This document shows, in pieces, positions 28,008 to 36,109 of a DNA stretch of 64,000 nt. This DNA is from Halovivax limisalsi (GTDB lineage: Archaea; Halobacteriota; Halobacteria; Halobacteriales; Natrialbaceae). The notes beneath the pieces were generated by a model. That model was not told where the DNA came from. It ran no database searches and saw nothing but the letters and a program-made list of their open reading frames with translations. Positions within the stretch are counted from its first letter, which is position 1, and each line of letters begins with the position of its first letter. A program made the translations under genes and the position numbers. The stretch is taken from contig NZ_CP095757.1 of NCBI RefSeq assembly GCF_023093535.1, positions 992,001 through 1,056,000 of the forward strand, written 5' to 3'.

Positions 28008-29108
28008 TCAGGCGCGGGCCAGCGTCACTTCGAACCGAGCGCCGCCCAGCGGCGAGTCGCCGACAGTGAGATCGCCGCAGTAGGTGTTCGCGATCTCGGC
28101 GGCCAGGTGGGTGCCCAGGCCCGTCCCGCCGGAGTCGCCGATCGAGACGCCGCGGTCGAAGATGCGTTCGCGATCCTCGCGGTCGATGCCGGTACCGTCG
28201 TCGTCGACGTAGACGGTCACCGACTCGTCGGTCGCGCTCGTGTGAATCCGGATCTGCGAGCCGCCGGAGTGGACGAGCGCGTTCTCGAGCAAGTTCGCGA
28301 AGAGCTCCTTGAGCAGCGTCCCACCCTCGACGCGCAGGTCGTCCACGTCGGTCTCGACGTCGAAGTCGTGCTGGCTCGCGAGGTCGGCGTGTCGGTCGAC
28401 GGTCTCGCGGATCACGCGCGGGAGCTCGACGGGAGAGAGTTCCTCGTCGGCCTCGAGCTGGTGGAGCGTGCGGACGTTCTCGATGAGGTCGATCGCCTCG
28501 GTGACGCCGTTCTTGGCGTAGCCGTGGTACTCGCGCTGATTCTCGGTGAGGTCGCCCTCGGCGAGCAGGTCGAGGTAGCCGTCGATGACGGTGAGCTTGT
28601 TGCCGAGGTCGTGTCTGAGCACGGAGTGGAGGAACTCGGCGCGCTCCTGGGCCTCGGTTCGCTCGGTGGTGTCCGTCGCGACGCAGACGATCCCCTCGAC
28701 GCTCCCCGAGTCGTCCGTCATGACCGATGCGGAGAGGCTGGTCGGGATGGCCTCGCCGTCGGCGGTCTCGAAGTAGCTCTCGAGGTCGGTGACGCTGCCC
28801 TCTCGCAGGAGGTGTTCGATGAGTTCGCCGGAGTGAAGCATCGAGGAGAGCTCGGCGTTACGGTCCGGATCGGCGAGGACGTAGTCGATCGGCTTGCCGA
28901 CGAGGTCGTCGGGGTCGTAGCCGAGCATGTCCCGGACGGCCTCGTTCGCGAGGCGGATCCGCCCGTCGGGACCGAGCTTGACGAGCACGTCGACCATCGT
29001 GTCCATCAGGTTCTCGAGGTCGGCCGTGCGCTTGCGAACCCGCTCGGCGAGCTCCTCCCTCGAGAGGATCGTCAACTCCTCGTCGCGCTCGATACCGGCG
29101 TCGTCCAT
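28008..29108 (-). CDS. PAS-domain histidine kinase embedded in the STAND array
   Basis: 366 residues, no membrane segment, so a cytoplasmic sensor kinase. A short coiled N-terminus (LAERVRKRTADLENL) leads to one PAS domain (about 33-150, with GRIRLANEAVRDMLGYDPDDL). The HisKA dimerisation helix carries the phospho-acceptor His in FLHSVLRHDLGNKLT. The HATPase domain shows an N box ELFANLLENALVHS, G1 DDDGTGID and G2 GGTGLGTHLA. Haloarchaeal kinases of this type often lack an adjacent response regulator, as here. It lies antisense between the two sub-families of STAND genes. A TATA-like box (29131-29140) sits about 27 nt upstream of its ATG. Confidence 0.93.
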   Translation of the reverse strand: MDDAGIERDEELTILSREELAERVRKRTADLENLMDTMVDVLVKLGPDGRIRLANEAVRDMLGYDPDDLVGKPIDYVLADPDRNAELSSMLHSGELIEHLLREGSVTDLESYFETADGEAIPTSLSASVMTDDSGSVEGIVCVATDTTERTEAQERAEFLHSVLRHDLGNKLTVIDGYLDLLAEGDLTENQREYHGYAKNGVTEAIDLIENVRTLHQLEADEELSPVELPRVIRETVDRHADLASQHDFDVETDVDDLRVEGGTLLKELFANLLENALVHSGGSQIRIHTSATDESVTVYVDDDGTGIDREDRERIFDRGVSIGDSGGTGLGTHLAAEIANTYCGDLTVGDSPLGGARFEVTLARA

Positions 29109-29130
29109 TCGACCGACAATTGGTCCGCCA

Positions 29131-29140
29131 CATAATGAAT
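29131..29140 (-). promoter_or_regulatory. TATA-like box of the histidine kinase gene
   Basis: On the minus strand it reads ATTCATTATG, centred about 27 nt before the ATG at 29108. On the plus strand the flanking CGCCACATAATG resembles the GGCCACATA half of the array boxes, which may be chance. Confidence 0.45.
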
Positions 29141-29253
29141 TCCACGGTCACCCGGGAGTGAGAGCGTGCGACTGGGGCGGCCGATATCGAACAGACCGCC
29201 CGACTGTACCCGCGCTGGCTCGTCGCTTCGATCGATCGTCTCCGTCCCATACG

Positions 29254-29266
29254 ATTTTATTTAACC
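29254..29266 (+). promoter_or_regulatory. TATA box of array gene 4
   Basis: An AT-rich element (ATTTTATTTAA) centred about 25 nt before the ATG at 29285. The GGCC box of the other array genes is absent or degenerate (CCCATACGA in its place), so gene 4 may be regulated differently. Confidence 0.5.
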
Positions 29267-29284
29267 GTCCGGTAATGGGGTACA

Positions 29285-32200
29285 ATGAACGAGTACGGCG
29301 TCGACGAACTCGTGCTGCTCGCGCTGGCGAGCGAGTTCGAGCCGACGGAAGCCGGCTCCGGCGGTGCGACCGCCTCGGCCCTCGCGGACGCGCTCGGCTA
29401 CGCGGCGTCGCTGGCGGACCGCCTCTCGCTGCTCTCGACGGTTTCGTCGTTGATCGGGGACGGGCTCGTCGCCGAGGAGACCCGCCGGATCGACGAGCGG
29501 GAGGGCGAACGGAGCGTCTACCGATTGACCCCGGCCGGGCGCGAGCGGGCGCGGACGCTGCGGGCCGCCGTCGACGACGCGCCCGTGACCGTCGTCGCCG
29601 GCGGCGCCGAGATCGAGTGTTCGCTCGGCGCCGTTCCGGAGCGATTCGGACTCTCCGTCCCCGAGGCGCTCGTTCGTCGGTCGCCGGGCGGCGTGCTCTC
29701 GCTCGACGAACCGGCGGACGACGCTCTCGTCGGCCGCGACGCCGAACTCGACCGACTCGATACCGCCCTGGATCGGGTTCGAGACGGCCCGGCGCGAACG
29801 GTGGCCGTCTCCGGCGACGACGGTGTCGGCAAGACGGCGCTCGTCGAGGCCTTCGTCGAACGGGCGCGGGCGGCCGGCGTCGACGTGCTGGTCGGCTGGA
29901 GTCGGCGCGACGGCGGCCGGGCCTACGGCCCGATTCGCGAGGCGCTCCGAGCGCCCTTCGAGTCGCTCGCGGCGCCGTTCGACGCGCTCGACCACCCGGG
30001 CGCTCGCTTCGCGCAGCGCCGGACCGCGCTCTACAACGACGTGACCGATCGCCTCCGGGCCCACGCCGACGCGACGCCGACGGTCCTCGTCATCGAGGAC
30101 CTGCACTGGGCCGACGCCGCGACGATCGACCTGCTGGCCCACGTCGTGACGGCGGCGACGGACGCGTCGCTCCTCCTCGTCGCGACGTACCGACCCGACG
30201 GCGTCGACGACGAACACCCGCTCCTGGAGCGCGTCGGCGACGCCGAGGGGCTCGCCCCCCTGGAACTCGAACCGTTCGACCGGCGCGAAACCGCGCGACT
30301 GGTCGAGAGCGAGGTCGGGCGACGCGGCGTCCCCGACCCGTTCGTCGACGCGATCTACGAGGCGACCGGCGGCAATCCCCGCTTCGTCGTCGAGACGATC
30401 GCCCACCTGCGAGAGACGGGGTCGCTCGATCCGCGGATCGATCGCTACCCGGACGCCGTCGCGGACCTCGAGATCCCGTCGGTCGTCGAGACGGCCGTCG
30501 AACGCCGGTTCGACGGCCTCGACGAGACGACGGCGCGCGTGTGCTCGGTCGGCGCCGTCCTCGGCGATCCGATCCCGATCGACCTGCTGGTCGATCTCGT
30601 CCCGGCGCCGGAACCGCGGGTGCGCGAGCGGATCGACCTGCTGGTCGACGCCGGGTTCTTACAGCGCGGCGACGACGGACGACTCCGCTTTCGCAGCGAG
30701 GTGGTGCGTTCGACGGCGCTCGCGACGATCGATCGCGACCGACGGCGCGCCCTCCACCGAACGGCGGCGACGGTTCGCGCCGACCGCGGCGACGCGCGCC
30801 CGGCGACGATCGCCGCCCACGCCGAGCGCGCCGGCGATCTCGACCGGGCCCTCGCCTACTATCGTCGGGCGGCCGACGAGGCGACCGAGGTCTACGCGCA
30901 CGAGGTGGCGATCGACCACTACGAGCGGGCGCTGGGGCTGGCGCGCGATCTCGACCGCGGGTCGGTCGTCCTCGACGTCCTCGAGGCGATCGCCCGGATC
31001 TACTACACTCGCGGCGATTACGAGGACGCCGACCGCTACGTCCGATACGTCAGGGACCGAACGGACGATCCCGAGCGCATCCGCCGGAGCTACTACTACC
31101 AGTCGCGCTCGCGCTTCGTTCGCGGCGAGTACGACGCGGCGGAGTCCCTCGCCAGGCGCGGCCTCGCCGTCGGGGGCGAGGAGATCACCGAGGCGGTCTG
31201 TCTGCTCACCGACTACCTCGGCAGCGCGTACTTCGGTCGGGGCGAGTACGAGGCGGCCATCGAGCACCACGAACGGCTGCGCGATCGGGCGCGGGCGATC
31301 GACTACACGCGCGAACTCGGACGGGCCTACCAGAACCTCGGCGATTGCTACGCGAGACTCGGCGAGATGGATCGCGCGATCGACCTGCTCGGACGCGCGG
31401 TCGACCTCCTCGAAGACGCCGACGACGAGCGGGAACTGGCGATCTGCCTGAACGACCTGGGTGTCACGTACAAACGCATCGGCGCCACCGCCGACGCCGT
31501 CGACGCCCTCGAGCGCTGTGCCAGGCTGGCCGAGCGAACCGGCGACGTCCCGACGAAGGCGCTCGCAACCATGAACCTCGGGTACTTCATGATCGATCGC
31601 GGCGCCTACGAGTCGGCACTCGAGTACAACGATCGCTGCCGACAGTTCGCCGAGCGAATCGACGACTGCACGACCAGCGCCGTGACGACCGTCCATCGGA
31701 GTCTCATCGAGTGCGAGATCGGCGACGTTTCCGTCGCGGCCGAGGAGCTGGAGGCGGCGCTCGAACGGCTCGAGACTACCGGTTCGAACCGCCGCATCGT
31801 CCAGACGCGGTGGCGGCTGGGGGGCGTGGCCGTGCTCCTCGGCGACGAAGAGCGGGCCCGGCGGCTCCTCGAACGCGCCCTGGAGGGGGCGATCGAACAC
31901 GACTTCCCCACACTTCGCGGGAACTGCGAGGCCAGCCTCGGTGCCGTCGAACGGGAATTCGGCTCCCTCGAGCGCGCGGCGGCGCTCGGACGCCAGGCAC
32001 TCGACCGCGCCGAAGATACCCACGACGCGTCCATCCGCCACCGCCGGGCCGAGCAACTCGCCCGGACGTTGCTCCGGCGCGGCGAGGTCGACGAGGCGTT
32101 GGACCTGTCCCGGATGGCTCGCCGGTCGATCCCGTCCGGTCAGGCCCGCCACGCGGTCAAGATCGACGCGACCTACGGCCGGGCACGCCTGGCGTCGGGC

Positions 32201-32452
32201 GACCGGGACGGCGCGCGAGAGACGCTGACGGCGGCGCTCGAACGCGCTCGCGGGCTGTCGAACGAGGCCCGCCTCGTCGCCCTGTGCGGTCTCGGCCGGC
32301 TGGAGTGGGTCGCGGGGAACCACCAGCGGGCGGCCGCTCGGTTCGGGACGGGACGACGCGTGGCCGCGGACACGGGTCACGAACTCCACCGCGGTCGGTT
32401 CGAGGCGGCGCTGGCCGACCTGGACGGCGAGACGGTTTCGCCCGGAGAGTGA
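29285..32452 (+). CDS. STAND ATPase array gene 4
   Basis: 1,055 residues starting MNEYGVDELVLLALASEFE. It founds the second sub-family: N-terminal winged helix (TASALADALGYAASLADRLS, wing SVYRLTPAGRERARTL), Walker A GDDGVGKTA at about 177-185, Walker B VLVIEDLHWAD, an AAA_16-like arginine segment LLLVATYRPDG, and TPR repeats from about residue 505 (YYTRGDYEDADRYVRYV, NLGDCYARLGEMDRAIDL, NDLGVTYKRIGATADAV). Relative to genes 5 and 6 it is the most divergent, with HWAD instead of QWAD after Walker B. Role as for the other members: a probable ligand-sensing ATPase switch with a DNA-binding head. Confidence 0.85.
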   Translation: MNEYGVDELVLLALASEFEPTEAGSGGATASALADALGYAASLADRLSLLSTVSSLIGDGLVAEETRRIDEREGERSVYRLTPAGRERARTLRAAVDDAPVTVVAGGAEIECSLGAVPERFGLSVPEALVRRSPGGVLSLDEPADDALVGRDAELDRLDTALDRVRDGPARTVAVSGDDGVGKTALVEAFVERARAAGVDVLVGWSRRDGGRAYGPIREALRAPFESLAAPFDALDHPGARFAQRRTALYNDVTDRLRAHADATPTVLVIEDLHWADAATIDLLAHVVTAATDASLLLVATYRPDGVDDEHPLLERVGDAEGLAPLELEPFDRRETARLVESEVGRRGVPDPFVDAIYEATGGNPRFVVETIAHLRETGSLDPRIDRYPDAVADLEIPSVVETAVERRFDGLDETTARVCSVGAVLGDPIPIDLLVDLVPAPEPRVRERIDLLVDAGFLQRGDDGRLRFRSEVVRSTALATIDRDRRRALHRTAATVRADRGDARPATIAAHAERAGDLDRALAYYRRAADEATEVYAHEVAIDHYERALGLARDLDRGSVVLDVLEAIARIYYTRGDYEDADRYVRYVRDRTDDPERIRRSYYYQSRSRFVRGEYDAAESLARRGLAVGGEEITEAVCLLTDYLGSAYFGRGEYEAAIEHHERLRDRARAIDYTRELGRAYQNLGDCYARLGEMDRAIDLLGRAVDLLEDADDERELAICLNDLGVTYKRIGATADAVDALERCARLAERTGDVPTKALATMNLGYFMIDRGAYESALEYNDRCRQFAERIDDCTTSAVTTVHRSLIECEIGDVSVAAEELEAALERLETTGSNRRIVQTRWRLGGVAVLLGDEERARRLLERALEGAIEHDFPTLRGNCEASLGAVEREFGSLERAAALGRQALDRAEDTHDASIRHRRAEQLARTLLRRGEVDEALDLSRMARRSIPSGQARHAVKIDATYGRARLASGDRDGARETLTAALERARGLSNEARLVALCGLGRLEWVAGNHQRAAARFGTGRRVAADTGHELHRGRFEAALADLDGETVSPGE

Positions 32453-32584
32453 ACCGCTCACTTCGACCGGCGACGCCCCGCTATCCGGCCCGAACGGGTG
32501 CCGGAGACAGACGGCGACGGATGGTGTTCGTCCGCCGACCGCCTACCGACGCTCCGGCGGTGCGAGGGCGACCATCGCCCGGCT

Positions 32585-32603
32585 GGCCACATAGTTTTAT
32601 ATG
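32585..32603 (+). promoter_or_regulatory. Shared upstream box and TATA, array gene 5
   Basis: GGCCACATAGTTTTATATG begins 41 nt before the ATG at 32626, combining a GGCCACA box with a good TATA element (TTTTATATG) at about -28. Confidence 0.6.
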
Positions 32604-32625
32604 AAACGGGAACAACACGAAGCCG

Positions 32626-35600
32626 ATGGACGAGTACGGTGTCGAGGACTTGCTCCTGCTCGCGCTCTGCGAGCGGGCCGAGGCCGACGACGCGTCGGCG
32701 GGGGCGACCGTCTCCGAACTCGGCGACGCGATCGTTCGCTCCGAGTCCGTCGCCGATCGGCTCACGCTCCTCTCGGCGATGTCGACGTTGACGGAGCGGG
32801 AGCTGGTCGACGAGCGGACCGAACGCGTCGCGGATCGAGGCGGCGAGCGGAGTCTCTACCGGCTGACGGAGGCGGGACGTCGGCGGGCGATCGAACGCTG
32901 GGACGCGGCGTGTGAGCTGCCCGTGACGGTTCACGACTGCGACGGGACGACCGAGTGCCGACTCGGCGACGTTCCCGACCAGTTCGACCTCTCTCTCGCC
33001 GAGGCGCTGGTCAGGCGCGCTCCGTCGGGCGATCTGTCGCTGCCGGCGGAGTTCGACGGCGGGATCGTGGACCGCGAGGCCGAACTCGCCCGGCTCGAGG
33101 ACGCCTTCGAGGCGACGCTCGAGGGCGATCCGCGAACGGCGATCGTCTCCGGCGACGCGGGCGTCGGGAAGACGACGCTGGTGGAGGCCTTCGCCGACCG
33201 GGCCCGCGCCGCGGGGGCCGCGGTTCTCGTCGGCCGGGCCAGCCCGAGCGGCGGTGCTGCCTACGGCCCGCTCCGCGACGCGCTCGAGGGTACGATCGAC
33301 CGGCCGGAGGCGTTACCGTTCGCCGACGGCTGGGCCGAGGCCGAGGACGCCGAGATGTACCGGACGCAACTCGCGGCCCTCTACTCGAAGGTGACGACGG
33401 AACTCGCCGCCCACGCCCGCGAGACGCCGACGGTGCTCGTGATCGAGGACTTGCAGTGGGCCGACGAGGCGACGGTCGACCTCCTCGCGCACGCCGCCGG
33501 CGAACTCTCCGAGGTGGGATTGCTTCTCGTCGCCACGTACCGCCCATCCGGCGTCGCGGACGAGAACCCTCTCCGACCGAGACTGGACGAGGGCGCCGAC
33601 GGCACCGCGACCGACCGGACCGTCGAACTCGCGCTCGAGCCGTTCGACCGGGAGCGGACGGCCGACCTGATCGAAGCCGAGGTCGAACGACGCGGCGTCC
33701 CCGAATCGTTCGTCGACGCCGTCTACGAGGGGTCGGGCGGCAACCCGCTCTTCGTCGTCGAGACGGTCGCGGGGCTGCTCGAGTCGGGCGCGCTCGATCC
33801 GCGCGTCGATCGCTACCCGGCGGCGATCGACGACAGCGAGCTCCCCGACGTGGTCGAGGAGACGATCGAGCGGCGCTTCGGCAGGCTCGACGACGAGACG
33901 CGCCGGGTGGTAGCCGTCGGCGCGGTGCTCGGCGATCCGATCCCCGTCGACGTACTCCTGGCAATCTCGCCGCGTCCCGAACCGGACGTTCGCGAGCGGA
34001 TCGACCTGCTGATCGACGGCGGGATCTGGGCGCGCGACGGCGACGACAGGCTGCGCTTTCGGAGCGAAGTCCTGCGGTCGACGGCGCTGTCGTCGATCGG
34101 TGACGATCGGCGGCGGTCGCTCCACGGAACGGTCGCCGAGCACCTGGCGGGTGAGGGGGACAACCCGCCGGCGACCGTCGCCTCCCACTACGAGCGGGCG
34201 AGGGAGCGTGAAGCCGCCCTCGAGTGGCACCGACGCGCGGCCGCCGACGCGACGGCGGTCTACGCCCACGACGTGGCGGTCGAGCACTACGAGACGGCGC
34301 TCTCGATCGCCCGCGACCTGGGTCGCGAGGAGACCGTCCGCGACCTGCTCGAGGAACTCGGCGATATCCACGCCACCCGCGGCCAGTACGAGGAAGCCGA
34401 CAGGCAGTTTCGCTACGTCCGCGAGCGGACCGACGATCCCGAGCGCATCCGGCGCAGTTACCGCTACCAGGCCAGGATGGCGTTCGAGAGCAGCAAGTAC
34501 GACGAAGCCGAGGCCTACGCCCGCGACGGCCTGGCGGTCGACGGCGACGAGATCACCGAAGAAGTCTGCCGGCTCACGGACTATCTCGGCAGCGCGTACT
34601 TCGGGCGCGGCGAGTACGAGGCGGCGGTCGAGACCCACGAGCGGTTGCGGGATCGCGCCGCCGAGATCGACTGCACCCGTTCGCTCGGCCGAGCGAACCA
34701 GAACCTGGGCACCTGTTACATGAACCTCGGCGAGTTAGACCGCGCGGTCGAGTTCAACGAGCGAGGCGTGGAACTGCTCGAACGGACGGACGACGATCAC
34801 GCGCTTGCGAGCGCGCTCAACGACCTCGCCCTGGCGTACGACGGGGTCGGCGACTACGAGTCGGCCGTCGAGGTGCTGGAACGTTGCGACGAGCTGGCCG
34901 GCCGAACCGGCGACGTCACGGCCACCATCCTCGCCAAGACGAACCTGGCGCTGTTCGCCCAGCGACGCGGCGAGTGGGAGACGTCCCGGGACCTCAACGC
35001 CGAGGTCCGCGAGATCGCCGATCGCATCGACGATCGCGAAGCGCGGGCGCTCGCGGTCTGGAACGAGCACACGATCGATCGCGATATCGGCCGGCTGGAG
35101 GATGCGATCGACGGGTTCGAACGGGCCCTCGAGATCGTCAACGAGACGGAAGCCACCAACCGTCGAACGTTCTTCGAGTGGGGGCTCGGCGAGGCGCACT
35201 TCTTCGCCGCCGACTTCGACAGCGCCGAGGAACACCTCGACCGGGCGCTCGACCTCGCGACCGACCACGGCTACGAGCGCCTGATCGGGGCCTGCAAGTC
35301 GGTCCGCGGGGCCATCGAACGGGAGCGAGGCGCGACGGAGCGTGCCGTCGAATTGCAGCGCGAGGCGCTGGATCTCGTCTCGGACACTGACAGCGAGGTC
35401 ATCCTGTCGATTCGCACCAACCGGCTCGCCCGGACGTTGCTCCACGCGGGTGAGATCGAGGAAGCGCTGGACCGTGCCGGGAGGGCCTGCGAGGCGATGC
35501 CGGACGGAACTCCGGTCGTCGCTGCGTCGATCGATGCGACCCTCGGCGGCGCACAGCTGGCCGCAGGCAACCGGGAGGCGGCCCGCGAGACGCTCGAATC

Positions 35601-35832
35601 GACGGTCGAACGCGCCCGCGATCTCTCGAACGAGGCGCTCGTCGTCGCGCTGCGCGAACTCGGACGGCTCGAAACGATCGAGGGCGACGAGACTGCGGCG
35701 CGCGAGCGCCTGGCGGAGGGCCGTCGGATCGCCGCGGACGCTGGTCTCCGCGTGTACCTCCCACACTTCGACGAACTGCTCGCCGAGCTCGACGGCGAGG
35801 CGGCTGTCGAGGGCGAGGGGCGTACCGCGTAG
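32626..35832 (+). CDS. STAND ATPase array gene 5
   Basis: 1,068 residues starting MDEYGVEDLLLLALCERAE. Winged helix at 1-95, Walker A GDAGVGKTT at about 176-184, Walker B VLVIEDLQWADEATVDLL, then the ARM-like segment and TPR repeats (IHATRGQYEEADRQFRYV, NLGTCYMNLGELDRAVEF, NDLALAYDGVGDYESAVEV). It is the closest relative of gene 6, with long shared DNA patches such as that encoding ARETLESTVERARDLSN. The ATPase partner segment RASPSGGAAYGPLRDALEG is conserved in both. It has its own promoter box, so it is likely expressed independently of its neighbours. Confidence 0.85.
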   Translation: MDEYGVEDLLLLALCERAEADDASAGATVSELGDAIVRSESVADRLTLLSAMSTLTERELVDERTERVADRGGERSLYRLTEAGRRRAIERWDAACELPVTVHDCDGTTECRLGDVPDQFDLSLAEALVRRAPSGDLSLPAEFDGGIVDREAELARLEDAFEATLEGDPRTAIVSGDAGVGKTTLVEAFADRARAAGAAVLVGRASPSGGAAYGPLRDALEGTIDRPEALPFADGWAEAEDAEMYRTQLAALYSKVTTELAAHARETPTVLVIEDLQWADEATVDLLAHAAGELSEVGLLLVATYRPSGVADENPLRPRLDEGADGTATDRTVELALEPFDRERTADLIEAEVERRGVPESFVDAVYEGSGGNPLFVVETVAGLLESGALDPRVDRYPAAIDDSELPDVVEETIERRFGRLDDETRRVVAVGAVLGDPIPVDVLLAISPRPEPDVRERIDLLIDGGIWARDGDDRLRFRSEVLRSTALSSIGDDRRRSLHGTVAEHLAGEGDNPPATVASHYERAREREAALEWHRRAAADATAVYAHDVAVEHYETALSIARDLGREETVRDLLEELGDIHATRGQYEEADRQFRYVRERTDDPERIRRSYRYQARMAFESSKYDEAEAYARDGLAVDGDEITEEVCRLTDYLGSAYFGRGEYEAAVETHERLRDRAAEIDCTRSLGRANQNLGTCYMNLGELDRAVEFNERGVELLERTDDDHALASALNDLALAYDGVGDYESAVEVLERCDELAGRTGDVTATILAKTNLALFAQRRGEWETSRDLNAEVREIADRIDDREARALAVWNEHTIDRDIGRLEDAIDGFERALEIVNETEATNRRTFFEWGLGEAHFFAADFDSAEEHLDRALDLATDHGYERLIGACKSVRGAIERERGATERAVELQREALDLVSDTDSEVILSIRTNRLARTLLHAGEIEEALDRAGRACEAMPDGTPVVAASIDATLGGAQLAAGNREAARETLESTVERARDLSNEALVVALRELGRLETIEGDETAARERLAEGRRIAADAGLRVYLPHFDELLAELDGEAAVEGEGRTA

Positions 35833-36069
35833 CCGCGACGCGACCGCCCGTCCCGAACCGTCCCAGCTGAGGGGTAGTGTGGAGTCAACCGATCGCAGCG
35901 TCGTCTCGGTTCTCGACGCGTCGGTTCCGGCCCGGGACGCCTGACCGGACGTGCCACCGGTGTTCGACCACCCTCGCACCGTCGAGGACGAAGCGGGTAC
36001 GGCCGTCGACCGTCGGATCGGAACCCGCTACCGGCCCGCTCGGATGATCCATTGTGGGAACACCTCGCC

Positions 36070-36085
36070 GGCCACACGGCTTATG
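36070..36085 (+). promoter_or_regulatory. Shared upstream box and TATA-like element, array gene 6
   Basis: GGCCACACGGCTTATG begins 40 nt before the ATG at 36110. The GGCCACA half is kept, while the TATA half (CTTATGTGATA) is weaker than in the other genes. Confidence 0.55.
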
Positions 36086-36109
36086 TGATACGCCGCAAAC
36101 AGGTCTCCG

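Noticed and set aside
28927-32604. A 1,225-residue frame overlapping array gene 4 on the same strand in another phase
   Set aside because: The translation is dominated by Arg and Pro and has no recognisable domain. It is a phase-shifted shadow of gene 4.
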